A stretch of 64,000 nt of DNA from Asparagopsis taxiformis (Eukaryota > Rhodophyta > Florideophyceae > Bonnemaisoniales > Bonnemaisoniaceae). Positions 30,248-39,743 of this stretch are shown piece after piece. Below the pieces are notes generated by a model, which did no database searches, was not told the DNA's origin, and worked only from the letters and a program-made list of their open reading frames with translations. The position numbers and the translations under genes are program-made. The stretch lies in NCBI GenBank assembly GCA_030407315.1, contig JALQPE010000946.1:48322-112321 (forward strand), in the 5' to 3' direction. How positions within the stretch are numbered: the stretch's first letter is position 1; each line of letters opens with the position of its first letter.

Positions 30248-30642
30248 TGTTGGCGAATCACTGAAAAAGGGTGAATATGAAACGTATGAACTGCTCTCCA
30301 TTTCATGTCTATCTGTGATTGGACCAGGACATGATTCCTTGTCGCAGTTTCATCATTTGTTAATTGCTTGTCCACATTGCGTGTCATCAAAAACAGACTG
30401 ACACGTAATATACTTTAAGTTGCAGTAATGCGATCTACCCGTTGTTGCTGTTGCTACCCAAGAACTTCTGCTACCCATAAAGTTAGACATAAATACGCAG
30501 CTTAGATTAGTAAAAGCAGAGACATGATCATTCTGCTCTGTTCATTGCAGCAGTCTCCCCAAGAGCTACCTCGACAAACCAACAATCAGGCTCTGCAACC
30601 GATTCAACTAAGAGATACAGCGAACTGTTACCTTTCGTTTCA
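30248..30642 (+). repeat. copia LTR, unit 6/7 junction
   Basis: 395-bp shared LTR, in register. Confidence 0.9.
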
Positions 30643-30647
30643 AAGTT

Positions 30648-33600
30648 ATGGGCCCAGATACGGCCGACCTACCCTCTAGACCGCGATTCTCGTGGGATGC
30701 CAGGACTGTACCCTGGACAGATGGCAAAGGTAATCAAGAAGATTATGCCAGAGCTGTCCAAATGTGGAGAACGTTCCATAGGAAGCTCCCAGATGGTCAT
30801 TCGGCAAAGATACTACCATCTTTGCAAGGAATCATGTTACAATCACAGTTGTATGGACGCGCAAGAGATCTTTGCATGCAAATCAGCTCTGATGTGATCG
30901 AGAGCGAAGAAGGTCCTGAAGCTATTGTGAATGCTATACACAAACGTGATGCTCTAGCTGTCATAAGCGAAGTCTACAATGACTTTCTGGAACTACTGAA
31001 CACAAAACGTGCTGCAACAGAATCATTTCGCAACTTTGAGAGACGTTTTGAAGCAAAAACATCGAAATTCAACTCTAATGCTACGACTTCTAAACTACCA
31101 GAGTCACTTGTAGCATTCATGCTACTCGCCAATTCGTCTGTCGACAGCAACCAGAGAATTTCTGTGCTGGCATCGTCTGCCCCTCGTGATGCATCACTTT
31201 CTGCGTCGAGCACAACGGATGATTTCTTGAAATCACTATCGTATGAGTCTATTGCGTCGGTCATCCGTCAATGTGACAAGCCGAAAGGGCAGCAGAATGA
31301 TACACCCTTGCATGTGCACGCTTCTGGAATGCATAGGAACAAGAAGAAGCTCAGCCCAAGTGAGCTTGCTGATCTAAAATCGAAAAGCCGCTGCCGAAAA
31401 TGCAAGCAGATTGGACATTGGGCCATTGATCATTTGTCTGATCCTGAAAAATTCAATTCAAGTAAGAAGAGCGGATCCTCCTCTAGTGCTAATCCGCCAT
31501 CAAGGCCGAAAAGCTCTTCAATCACGTTTAATATGGCTACCTTACCGACAAATGACGCGCAATACCCGCTACAGTTCAGAGGGCCACTTGTCGATAATGC
31601 AGCCCCTTACAGTGGTATTGGAATGAAAGAATTCCAGCTTATTCAACCTATTATTGCACCAGACTGGAATGGAGAATTTGATCCATTACCAGACTCAGTT
31701 GCAGATCGGCCATTCTGGCAGTACGGTTCAGGTTCGCACAGCTCCGATTCAAGAGAAATAATTGGTTCTGTTCTACTTACATTGCGATCAAATTCCGGTA
31801 CTGCAGTATCTGTACGACATCTCGTCATTGATGGATCGTCTCAGTGGGTTATTGGGCGGAATATTGTACGCAAATGCAATCTGATTTATGATGGCTGCAA
31901 TATATTAGAATTGCCCCTGTACACTGCATCTGGTGATCGCGACTTCATTCCGTTAATTGACGAAGACATGCACTCATACATAGCCTATGAGAAGTTCATA
32001 AGTGCTGAACACATAAGTTCTGATTACGTTGACAAGTCATTTTATTATGCTACTGCACAGCTTCCTATTGGTGAAAAGTTGAAGCTTAGCTTTGATAAGC
32101 TGAAGCCGATAATTGATATTGTTCACCGACATGTATGTGGACATTCGTCTTACAATGATATCAAGACTCTCTTAGATCGGAATGGAATATGGAATGAAGA
32201 TACAAAGAGATATCTTGCGCAAACTATCGAAACGTGTAAGAGCTGTAAGCACACAAGCGAGCCTACAGGAATGAGAAAGGTCTCACTAAGTTCTATGTCG
32301 CGAGAGTTCAATGACCTCGTATGTGTTGACCATCTATTCATTGATCGTGCCTGTATCTTCCACGCCATGGATTCTGCCTCCCGTTATTCTGTTGGGACAC
32401 TTGTCCCTGATACGTCAATGCTACAGGCTGTTACTGCCTTTGAAGCGCATTGGGTGTCCCAATTCTGGGCACCGACGAAAGTTCTTTTCGATCCTGGATT
32501 CAAAGGCATTGAATTTACAAAATACTTGCAAGATATTGGGTGTCAAACTGCACCGCTCCCTGCTAGACGTCATAACAAGAATGCTATCGAATCTAAACAC
32601 CGCATTCTACGAGACATTTACTTGAGGTTACAATCTGCCAACGCAGATACTACAGCCGCTCTGCTTGTTCAGCAAACTTTTCGGATTTCAAATGATCTAT
32701 ACGGTAATAATGTTCTAAGTGCCCACGAACTTGCAAAAGGGTACACTAGACCAGTTGTACCAGGTAATAGTTTCATCACTGTACCCGCTGATCTCGCTGA
32801 AGCCCAGAAAAAGCTTCTTGCAAAACGGAAATTAATGCTCATCCTGAAATCCAAATCAATTTCAGAAACACCGATACACCCAGGAGACACCGTTGAAGTT
32901 TTTATAAAACGTTCGAGAGAGAAACGTGGTAAGTGGTCTGATCCCAAGACAGTTCTTGGGTATGATCACCAGAATAGGACTGTACGCTTGCCTGGAAAAG
33001 ACGGGAATGAAATACATGCAGCCGTTGAAGATATCAGACCGGCCATTTCTGAGAGCCCATTGGCAGTTGCCATACAATCCAACCTTGATGAGCTGGATGA
33101 TGACATTCAATCTCATCTTGACGCAATAGAAACACAGCCAGACTCGCGTATGATAACTCGAACATATGATGCTGATTTTGATATGGCTGATGACAATACT
33201 GCGACCATTGCTCGCCAACCACATCCACCTGCTGTTGGTGATAAAGTCGCTATATATTGGCCGGACGATAATCAGTATTACAAAGGGACAGTCTCCAAAC
33301 ATTTCGCAAGAAGTGGGAAATACAAGATACTGTACGATGATGGACAAACTGAAACACTAGATATGTCCAACGAAGTCTGGAAATATGATACTATTGGTAA
33401 CACCAGCACGTTGACATCCAATGAGATCACAGTTGTTCCTGGTACAGAATTGACCAGTCATGAAAAAAGCGCTACTGAAATATATCATAACCGGTTTGGT
33501 GGAAAAGAATTCCTCCTCAACCAAGCTCAGGACCTACCCCAATTTGTTACTCAAAACGCCTACGGCAGAGAAGAGTCATCTTTTAAGAAAACTGTCAAAG

Positions 33601-35081
33601 AGGTACATGTATCGAAAGTACCGGACAATTCCAATATTATCTCGAGTCATGTGTTGTACAAGGTCAAAACACTCGATGATGGCTCACGCATTTTGAAAGC
33701 CAGAATTGCACCTCATGGTAACAAGGACAGAGACAAGCACATGTTGCGTACTGACTCTGCTTCCTGTCCCCCTGTTGGTTTGCGAACCCTGCTGTCTATT
33801 TGCACCATATTTCACTGGTGTTTGGTCAAAATAGACGTCAAGTCAGCATTTTTGCAGACAGGCCCAGCTACACGCGATGTATACGTCGTACCACCGCGAG
33901 AATCTAGCAATCGATTGTTCTATTGGCTGTTATTAACAGCCTCTTGTGGGCTTGCAAATGCGAACGCGAAGTGGCAGGATCACAGTGATCAGTTCCTAGT
34001 TGATATTGGATTCGTACAACTTGCGTACATCCCCCAGCTCTTTTACTTTGCAACTGATAGTGGCCTGAAAATGGTTGCCATCAAAGTTGTTGATGATTTT
34101 CTATTTGCCGGTGCTCGCACTGACCTTCAGCTATTGGTCGAACGAGCAGAAAAGAGGTATGATCTTGGTACTATTGTTTACAGTTCAGGAATTTTTAAGT
34201 TCTTTGGACTTGATATACAACACGACGACGATAATATCATAACATTAACCGGAGATGAAAAGCTGAATTCTATTGGTCATCATGTTATTGACCGCCAGAG
34301 AAGGAAACAGCAGGATGACAGCCTCAACGCAATAGAACTTACAGCCTTCCGATCTATGAATGGCTCTATTGGTTGGCTCGGCGTAACTGCAAGTCCGCTT
34401 TGTTCCTTTGCTTCCAGCTATCTACAACAAAAGGGTTCAAACCCCACCGTACATGACCTCATATCCCAAAATAATATGCTCCGTGTCTTGAAAAAGTTTG
34501 GCAGTCTAATCAAATACAAAACTCCTAGTACTGGCTCTAGAGTTGAGCTCTCAGTTGTTGTATTCACCGACGCCAGTGTCCCAGCCGAATCAGGACAACT
34601 TGGATTTGTTGCAGGACTACTATTTGGCCCTCTATCTGAAGGTAATACCATGCACCTTATTCACTGGTCTTCTGCAAAATCTAGACGCCCTGTTCGCTCT
34701 ACAGCTGCTGCAGAAACTTTGGCAGCTGGTGCTGGAATTGACGAAGGGAAGATACTTGTCAAAGCATATGAAAAACTGCTGCACATGAATATCGATTTGA
34801 TAATTTGCGTTGACTCAAAAGACTTATTCGATACCCTTTCAACTTGTCAAGGAGCAAATGACAAAAGCATTCGTGGTGATATTTCAGTCATTCGATACGA
34901 GTTTGAGACCCGTAATATCAGCAAAATGATCTGGATACCTGGCAAGTGCAACTTGAGTGATCCACTCACTAAGTGGAACAGTCCACTTGCGTTACCACTA
35001 CAACTACTAATGTTCTCTGCTGAGATGCCATTCTCCTTCCCTGAAGCCCAGGCTCGCAGTTCACAAGCCTCATTAGGATAG
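30648..35081 (+). CDS. Ty1/copia gag-pol polyprotein, unit 7
   Basis: Last complete unit; identical protein, with TTG at Leu1069 (G at 33854) as in unit 6. It is followed by the terminal LTR and then unrelated flanking DNA. Confidence 0.95.
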   Translation: MGPDTADLPSRPRFSWDARTVPWTDGKGNQEDYARAVQMWRTFHRKLPDGHSAKILPSLQGIMLQSQLYGRARDLCMQISSDVIESEEGPEAIVNAIHKRDALAVISEVYNDFLELLNTKRAATESFRNFERRFEAKTSKFNSNATTSKLPESLVAFMLLANSSVDSNQRISVLASSAPRDASLSASSTTDDFLKSLSYESIASVIRQCDKPKGQQNDTPLHVHASGMHRNKKKLSPSELADLKSKSRCRKCKQIGHWAIDHLSDPEKFNSSKKSGSSSSANPPSRPKSSSITFNMATLPTNDAQYPLQFRGPLVDNAAPYSGIGMKEFQLIQPIIAPDWNGEFDPLPDSVADRPFWQYGSGSHSSDSREIIGSVLLTLRSNSGTAVSVRHLVIDGSSQWVIGRNIVRKCNLIYDGCNILELPLYTASGDRDFIPLIDEDMHSYIAYEKFISAEHISSDYVDKSFYYATAQLPIGEKLKLSFDKLKPIIDIVHRHVCGHSSYNDIKTLLDRNGIWNEDTKRYLAQTIETCKSCKHTSEPTGMRKVSLSSMSREFNDLVCVDHLFIDRACIFHAMDSASRYSVGTLVPDTSMLQAVTAFEAHWVSQFWAPTKVLFDPGFKGIEFTKYLQDIGCQTAPLPARRHNKNAIESKHRILRDIYLRLQSANADTTAALLVQQTFRISNDLYGNNVLSAHELAKGYTRPVVPGNSFITVPADLAEAQKKLLAKRKLMLILKSKSISETPIHPGDTVEVFIKRSREKRGKWSDPKTVLGYDHQNRTVRLPGKDGNEIHAAVEDIRPAISESPLAVAIQSNLDELDDDIQSHLDAIETQPDSRMITRTYDADFDMADDNTATIARQPHPPAVGDKVAIYWPDDNQYYKGTVSKHFARSGKYKILYDDGQTETLDMSNEVWKYDTIGNTSTLTSNEITVVPGTELTSHEKSATEIYHNRFGGKEFLLNQAQDLPQFVTQNAYGREESSFKKTVKEVHVSKVPDNSNIISSHVLYKVKTLDDGSRILKARIAPHGNKDRDKHMLRTDSASCPPVGLRTLLSICTIFHWCLVKIDVKSAFLQTGPATRDVYVVPPRESSNRLFYWLLLTASCGLANANAKWQDHSDQFLVDIGFVQLAYIPQLFYFATDSGLKMVAIKVVDDFLFAGARTDLQLLVERAEKRYDLGTIVYSSGIFKFFGLDIQHDDDNIITLTGDEKLNSIGHHVIDRQRRKQQDDSLNAIELTAFRSMNGSIGWLGVTASPLCSFASSYLQQKGSNPTVHDLISQNNMLRVLKKFGSLIKYKTPSTGSRVELSVVVFTDASVPAESGQLGFVAGLLFGPLSEGNTMHLIHWSSAKSRRPVRSTAAAETLAAGAGIDEGKILVKAYEKLLHMNIDLIICVDSKDLFDTLSTCQGANDKSIRGDISVIRYEFETRNISKMIWIPGKCNLSDPLTKWNSPLALPLQLLMFSAEMPFSFPEAQARSSQASLG

Positions 35082-35476
35082 TGTTGGCGAATCACTGAAA
35101 AAGGGTGAATATGAAACGTATGAACTGCTCTCCATTTCATGTCTATCTGTGATTGGACCAGGACATGATTCCTTGTCGCAGTTTCATCATTTGTTAATTG
35201 CTTGTCCACATTGCGTGTCATCAAAAACAGACTGACACGTAATATACTTTAAGTTGCAGTAATGCGATCTACCCGTTGTTGCTGTTGCTACCCAAGAACT
35301 TCTGCTACCCATAAAGTTAGACATAAATACGCAGCTTAGATTAGTAAAAGCAGAGACATGATCATTCTGCTCTGTTCATTGCAGCAGTCTCCCCAAGAGC
35401 TACCTCGACAAACCAACAATCAGGCTCTGCAACCGATTCAACTAAGAGATACAGCGAACTGTTACCTTTCGTTTCA
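35082..35476 (+). repeat. terminal copia LTR at the right end of the array
   Basis: Full 395-bp LTR. Past 35476 the sequence leaves the repeat: 'aaaccgc' instead of 'aagttatg', sharing only two bases. This fixes the LTR end at CA. The five flanking bases aaacc (35477-35481) would be one half of the target duplication; the other half is off-window. Confidence 0.9.
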
Positions 35477-35609
35477 AAACCGCATTGACATCAAACATGT
35501 ACCAACACATGCGAATGCAGCGGACAAACTAACTAAAGCGCTCAAGCCCGCACAATTTCAACAGAAACTCACACTACTCCGGCTCTCCCTGCTCGCACCG
35601 CGCGGCGAC
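35477..35609 (+). pseudogene. older copia relic, RNase H C-terminus
   Basis: Directly after the array's last LTR an open frame reads RIDIKHVPTHANAADKLTKA and continues KPAQFQQKLTLL. This is the typical end of copia RNase H (the ...VPT...ADxLTKAL...F... pattern). It differs in sequence from the RNase H of the array element, so it is another copia family. The array is therefore nested in, or recombined with, an older copia copy. The ORF that spans 35358-35717 is an accidental fusion of LTR and relic. Confidence 0.75.
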
Positions 35610-35782
35610 TGTCGGATGATCATCTCTTCTCCGCATCGCGACCAGCAATCCCCTACGTCACCGGATGATCATACCTTTACACTACAGCATTACAGTATCA
35701 TACGCAACACTATTTAAGCCAACGCCGTCGTCCCGGCAACAACAATAAAATGATATCAATGACTGACGCACTAACATCAACA
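35610..35782 (+). repeat. probable 3' LTR of the older copia relic
   Basis: Follows the RNase H end closely. It starts TGTCGG, has a TATA-like tatttaag (35711-35718) and aataaa (35744-35749), and a possible CAACA end at 35782. No partner LTR or target duplication is available, so the ends are tentative. Confidence 0.4.
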
Positions 35783-35853
35783 AGAACCGCCCTTTGTGAC
35801 CCGGCGAAGTAAGTGTGATGCGTGACTTCGTGCGCATTGCCGTAAATTAGGTG

Positions 35854-35936
35854 TGGCGATGAGGAATTGAACCCTCGACGGGTAGATTAGCAGTATACTG
35901 GGCCCATTACCTGTCAGAACAGTAAAACCATTCGCC
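35854..35936 (-). pseudogene. tRNA-like sequence, Ser(GCU)-like, degenerate
   Basis: On the minus strand an 83-nt stretch has a good B box (GGTTCAATTCC), a GGCGA...TCGCC acceptor-like pairing, an anticodon-loop-like CTGCTAA and a final CCA-adjacent A. The T-stem is one base short and the acceptor has mismatches at its inner end, so I read it as a tRNA remnant rather than a working gene. A chance match or a tRNA-derived repeat is possible. Confidence 0.3.
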
Positions 35937-37738
35937 TACATGTCCGGTGTGACCCAAACGGCGGACAGATGCGTACAGTACACTGGTTTCATCGCGGTTG
36001 GTTTGTTTATTCCCTGTGAGAGAACCTTCACAATAATCTGTGTAGATCGGGTGCTTGCGATTCTTTGCCCTTCTATGAACCAACGAATAGCTGCCATCCT
36101 GGATCTGCTCGGGGACGACGGGGTTTCTTTCGGCTGACTAAGAACCCGGGACGCAAGCTTTGTATTGGTGAAAGTAGTGGGGCGGAACAATGTGATTGGT
36201 GTGGCCCGATACCCGTTCATACTGGGCGTAGACTTCCATGTGTTGCGTACACTAGAAGTATGCAAATCTATCAAATGCTGATGAATCATGCAAGAGCTGA
36301 TCATGGTGAAGGATATTCATATGAGAAAAGCACATGACATGATTGTAATTTAGGTTGCGGCATATGAAATCGCGGATATATGCCCATCAGCACATTCTGG
36401 AACATACTGGCCGATGGTGAAATGTAGGCGAGCGGCATGCAATTTGTATGGTACGTGTTCATCAACTATCAAGTTGTAAACGATTCGTCATTTCGGAATA
36501 TTCCATGCAGCCCAATGAAATTCGGATTGGTGGAGAGCCTACAACATTCATCGGTCAAGCCGCTTGGTGAATACTTGGGATGTTTGCTGCGAGCCGGACA
36601 TATCAGTGTCAGTGTCGTTTGACATGTACTGTATTGCGTCTGTGTGACAACGGACAGCTAGGCTTGATAATGATCTGTGGTTCTCTTCGGGCGTCAGACA
36701 TGTGGCGATAGGCATTTCTCATGAATTTCAAATGAAATATTGCAGAGCGGGACGATTGTGACGGGCGTTTGGCATGCGATTTCGAAATTTTAAAATTACA
36801 CACGTCACTTCAATCAAATCTGGAAGCAGAAGACGAACGTTTCTTCTTCCATTGGTTCGATGATATGATATCGAGAAAAAAAGGCCAGTTCTTGTGCTCT
36901 GCTCGGACCGATATCGCATCAGGATACTGTAGTACCATCCATCTCACAATCTTTCCATCTTGATACGTGGAGCTCTCTCAGTCTTCAAGTGCTCGCTGAG
37001 GGAGAGGGAACCTCAGCATCTTCTCTGTTCCTCAGGCCATGCATCAGAGAAAGAACGAGAGGCAAATTGAGGAAGGAAAACAAATCACAAAATCATTGAC
37101 AAGTATAATATCTTCTGGACAATCGGAAACGTACGTTACGCTTATGCCCCCGAAGACAGTGAATGTACATCGGGTAGCTTTGATCACGCACTATGCGTTC
37201 ATCTACATTTCAGTAGCCAGCGAGGCTGTGGACCACTGCACGTGGTTTCTTTACAACGATGCAATTGGAGTACCTCGTGTATCCGATTCCCACCTTTGCG
37301 CAACGAAACATCTGGGTTATTCGCCACAGGTGTGTGTCTGTCCCGACGAGAAACATAAACATATCATCAAATGATCAGTTGTTCCAAACAAACGACTTTC
37401 CAGCGTGTGGTGCAAGAGCATATGCTCGGCTCATTCTAGCGGGACTACAATTTAACTGAAAGAGCAGCGGTCTTGCGAAACGTTTACTTGGCCAAATATT
37501 CTGTCCTTGCGGAAGCGACAGTTGACGGATGGTATTGTCTCGAGTTCTGTCATCTTGCTCGTTCTTTCCATTCGAAGCACGCTACGTATCAAAATCAATA
37601 CGCACGTTTCTTCCACACTTTCGGCATTACGCACACTTCTCACCGCAAGTCCACATCCCTGTAGAGCTCGATCAGGTCCTATACGCGGGTCATTGTTCGA
37701 GTTTCCACAGATTACTGTAATCTGTTGCAGGACCAATG
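35937..37738. other. intergenic, no convincing gene
   Basis: Only short unremarkable ORFs. The longest, on the minus strand at 35936-36304 and on the plus strand at 37039-37374, match no family I recognise and have no clear promoter. Confidence 0.5.
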
Positions 37739-37744
37739 GAAGGG

Positions 37745-37752
37745 ATAAATAT
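37745..37752 (+). promoter_or_regulatory. TATA box of the first secreted-protein gene
   Basis: ATAAATAT about 110 bp upstream of the ATG at 37861, with a CCAAT motif just before it (37733-37737). Spacing resembles that at the other family members. Confidence 0.5.
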
Positions 37753-37860
37753 GATCCTTCATCACCGTTGGTACTTAAAACCGAAATCGGACGCAGCCTG
37801 GAAGAGGCAGTTCTCTCTCAGCCAGAAGACTTCTTTTTCCTACACGCGAGCCCCGACATC

Positions 37861-38745
37861 ATGGTCCGCCATTTCTTGTACTGTGGCATTGCTGCGCTCC
37901 TTTTCTGTATAGCTTTTGCTACCTCGGTCCCCGATGCGGAGGATCTGTCGACTGTAGACCGTCAGGGCGGACGCCCTTGTGGCAGCTGTCCCCGTGTATG
38001 CTACCGCATGCGTAGTAACGCGGTACGAGATTGCATGGGACGTTGCCGAGGAAATGCCAACTGTGCGGTTCGTAGGTGCACCAGGGACAATGATTCTCGT
38101 GGATTCCGTTGCCGAGGACCTCGTCGCATGCGGCCAGCTCCTCCGCCACCTGGCCCGCCCCCTGCAATGCCACCTCTCTCTGTCGTCACCGTGCCTCCCC
38201 CAGTCGTCACTGTTGCTCCACCTGTAGTGGTCGCGCCGCCGATCGTTGTGGCACCCACGATGACAGCAACTGCATCTCCGTCTTCAGCTGCCACTCCTTC
38301 AGTGAGCCCTAGTGTGACGCCATCCCCATCCGCTTCTCCGACACCGTCTGCGACGTCGTCGGTCACCCCTACACCATCTGTGACGCCGTCAACATCTCCT
38401 TCGTGTTCGTTCGCCATCACGGGTGCAATCGGTGCAACTGCTACTAATGGAGTGTGCACATGCGGTACCGACACTGCATCAGTGACTGTCCTTGCTCCTG
38501 TCGACAACGGTGGTGGTGCCCTGGACATGACTCCTGGAACAACTGACGCCGAAGCGTTCAATTGCTACAACGGATGTGTCGGCGACCTGTTCAATCTGGC
38601 ATGCGATCCTGGGAGTATGGCGACGTTTGCAGCAGACGGAGCAGCCATTGTTAGTAGCTGTTGTGACCGTTGTCGAAACATGCAGGCCGGCAGTATCGGT
38701 ACAGGTGTGAATGCCGCAACGAACCAATGTCGACTGGCGGTGTAA
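37861..38745 (+). CDS. secreted cysteine-rich protein, family member A
   Basis: 294 residues, unrecognised family. A signal peptide (hydrophobic 4-20, ending near ATS) indicates secretion. The N-module has C43-x3-C47-x10-C58-x9-C68-x4-C73-x10-C84 plus two extra Cys (C40, C62). A Pro/Val stretch and a Ser/Thr/Pro linker (~131-180, e.g. SPSVTPSPSASPTPSATSS) follow, probably O-glycosylated or extended. The C-terminal domain has ten Cys, including CTCGT, CYNGC, ACDPGS and a CC-x2-C group. ATG 37861 is chosen because the signal peptide starts there and a TATA box lies ahead; the open frame runs upstream to 37507 without sense. It is the only + strand member, separated from the others by a gypsy insertion. 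Likely an extracellular or cell-wall role by architecture; no enzyme motif seen. Confidence 0.85.
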   Translation: MVRHFLYCGIAALLFCIAFATSVPDAEDLSTVDRQGGRPCGSCPRVCYRMRSNAVRDCMGRCRGNANCAVRRCTRDNDSRGFRCRGPRRMRPAPPPPGPPPAMPPLSVVTVPPPVVTVAPPVVVAPPIVVAPTMTATASPSSAATPSVSPSVTPSPSASPTPSATSSVTPTPSVTPSTSPSCSFAITGAIGATATNGVCTCGTDTASVTVLAPVDNGGGALDMTPGTTDAEAFNCYNGCVGDLFNLACDPGSMATFAADGAAIVSSCCDRCRNMQAGSIGTGVNAATNQCRLAV

Positions 38746-39128
38746 TGGAGTTCAGTTTCGACAGATAGCGTTCATGTCGATGTTGTAGGGTATGTGTGTA
38801 CTGTAGCATCGGTTAAAGAGGAAAAACCTGAGACACCACCGAAAGAGGGAGAGAAAGTAGTAGCGTTTCTTTCACTCGAAGCTTGAAGAAGAGAATGACA
38901 CCCAACCATTACAAACCATCGACTATTTGTTTCACCATACAGAATATCGCACTTATTCGAATACGAAAGTATTCTCACTGTGTTTAGGTTCAGCTAGACT
39001 AGGAAGAGTGCTGTCTGTGCAGGCACTAGCGGTAGCATGCACCTGGTCACATGAATATCCCAACTGATTCAATTTAGGAAATAAGTTTTCAAGTCACAAA
39101 GATATCTGTGCTTCCGAACGAGAGCTGA
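38746..39128. other. intergenic, nothing recognised
   Basis: Sequence between member A and the split ORF ahead of the gypsy element; no gene or repeat structure seen. Confidence 0.4.
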
Positions 39129-39300
39129 GGCACGGCCCAATTTCCGCGCGTCAAAATTTCGGCAGTGCACACGCTGTCAGATACACAACGCAGCCTAGAT
39201 TATTCGGACGAAACAAGCCAAGTCGGGTGCAATCAAACGCATCACACGGTTGGGACGACGGTGAACGTATATGAAAACGTGGGCGCCACCCCATGCTTCG
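39129..39300 (+). pseudogene. left half of a host ORF split by the gypsy element
   Basis: Open frame without ATG running into the gypsy 5' LTR. If the element and one copy of the duplicated CTTCG are removed, the frame continues through 44961 to a stop at 45103, giving ~105 codons with a hydrophobic C-terminus. Continuity across the insertion point is the only evidence for a gene here. Confidence 0.3.
39296..39300 (+). repeat. target-site duplication CTTCG (left copy)
   Basis: Identical 5 bp flank the element at 44956-44960, the duplication length normal for Ty3/gypsy integrases. Confidence 0.85.
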
Positions 39301-39680
39301 TGCTGCATCGCCCCTTTGGTACGCAAGGTATGTGTTGCCATCTAGCACTGCTGGTTGATGGATCTGCACACGGTGCGTTGAGCACAGTACATGTGTGGCA
39401 ATTATTATCTCCTCCAGGTCGCTTATGGTAAGCGGGAACGTAGACAAACATGCTGTCCGGTCGGCACACTTCCATCCACGGCCTGGCAGCGATCTTAATT
39501 GTCTCTTCCTGCGTGCTAGGTACGATCCCATTAGAGCGTTCTACTTTTTCCCTTTCCCCCTATGATTTCACCGCCATTCCGTCCTGGAAGCTACACTACT
39601 TTAGCTATCTTTACCTCCCTTGAAATAAAAAAGGTCAGAGCTCTAGCGGCATTCAATTCCTGCCCTACGGTTACTCAAAA
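39301..39680 (+). repeat. 5' LTR of the chromovirus (380 bp)
   Basis: Starts TGCTGC; poly(A) signal aataaa at 39624-39629. The target duplication fixes the right end at CAAAA, so the LTR is TG...AA rather than TG...CA. Confidence 0.9.
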
Positions 39681-39690
39681 GTGATCACTT
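39679..39690 (+). other. palindrome at the LTR/internal junction in place of a standard primer-binding site
   Basis: AAGTGATCACTT is a perfect 12-bp palindrome spanning the LTR end. No TGG-led site complementary to a tRNA 3' end follows, so the priming mode is unclear; self-priming as in Tf1-type elements is one idea. Confidence 0.4.
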
Positions 39691-39743
39691 GAGTACATTA
39701 ACAACACACTACTCCGAAAAATATCGCTGACGTGCCCGTCAAC

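Larger units (their letters stand above)
1848..35476 (+). mobile_element. head-to-tail array of a Ty1/copia retrotransposon, 7 units
   Basis: Seven copies of one copia element in the same orientation with a strict 4834-bp period and single shared LTRs between neighbours. The first copy is cut at codon 69 by the gypsy insertion; six are complete. The encoded 1477-residue polyproteins are identical. The only nucleotide difference I found is a silent A/G at 29020 and 33854 (G) against the five left units (A, e.g. 4850). The array ends precisely at an LTR terminus (35476). The left end lies outside the window, beyond the gypsy element. Confidence 0.93.

Noticed and set aside
1848..35476. Array as a satellite or CRISPR-like repeat
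   Set aside because: The unit is a full retrotransposon with LTR, primer site and complete gag-pol; there is no spacer-repeat structure.
35358..35717. 119-codon ORF across the array edge as a gene
   Set aside because: It is a junction product: LTR sequence fused to the end of another element's RNase H.
35936..36304. 122-codon minus-strand ORF
   Set aside because: No recognisable domain; no promoter identified. Other frames here are also open for long stretches, so an ORF of this size is weak evidence.
37507..37860. N-terminal extension of member A
   Set aside because: The signal peptide and TATA position point to the ATG at 37861. The upstream codons read as noise and contain the putative TATA box.
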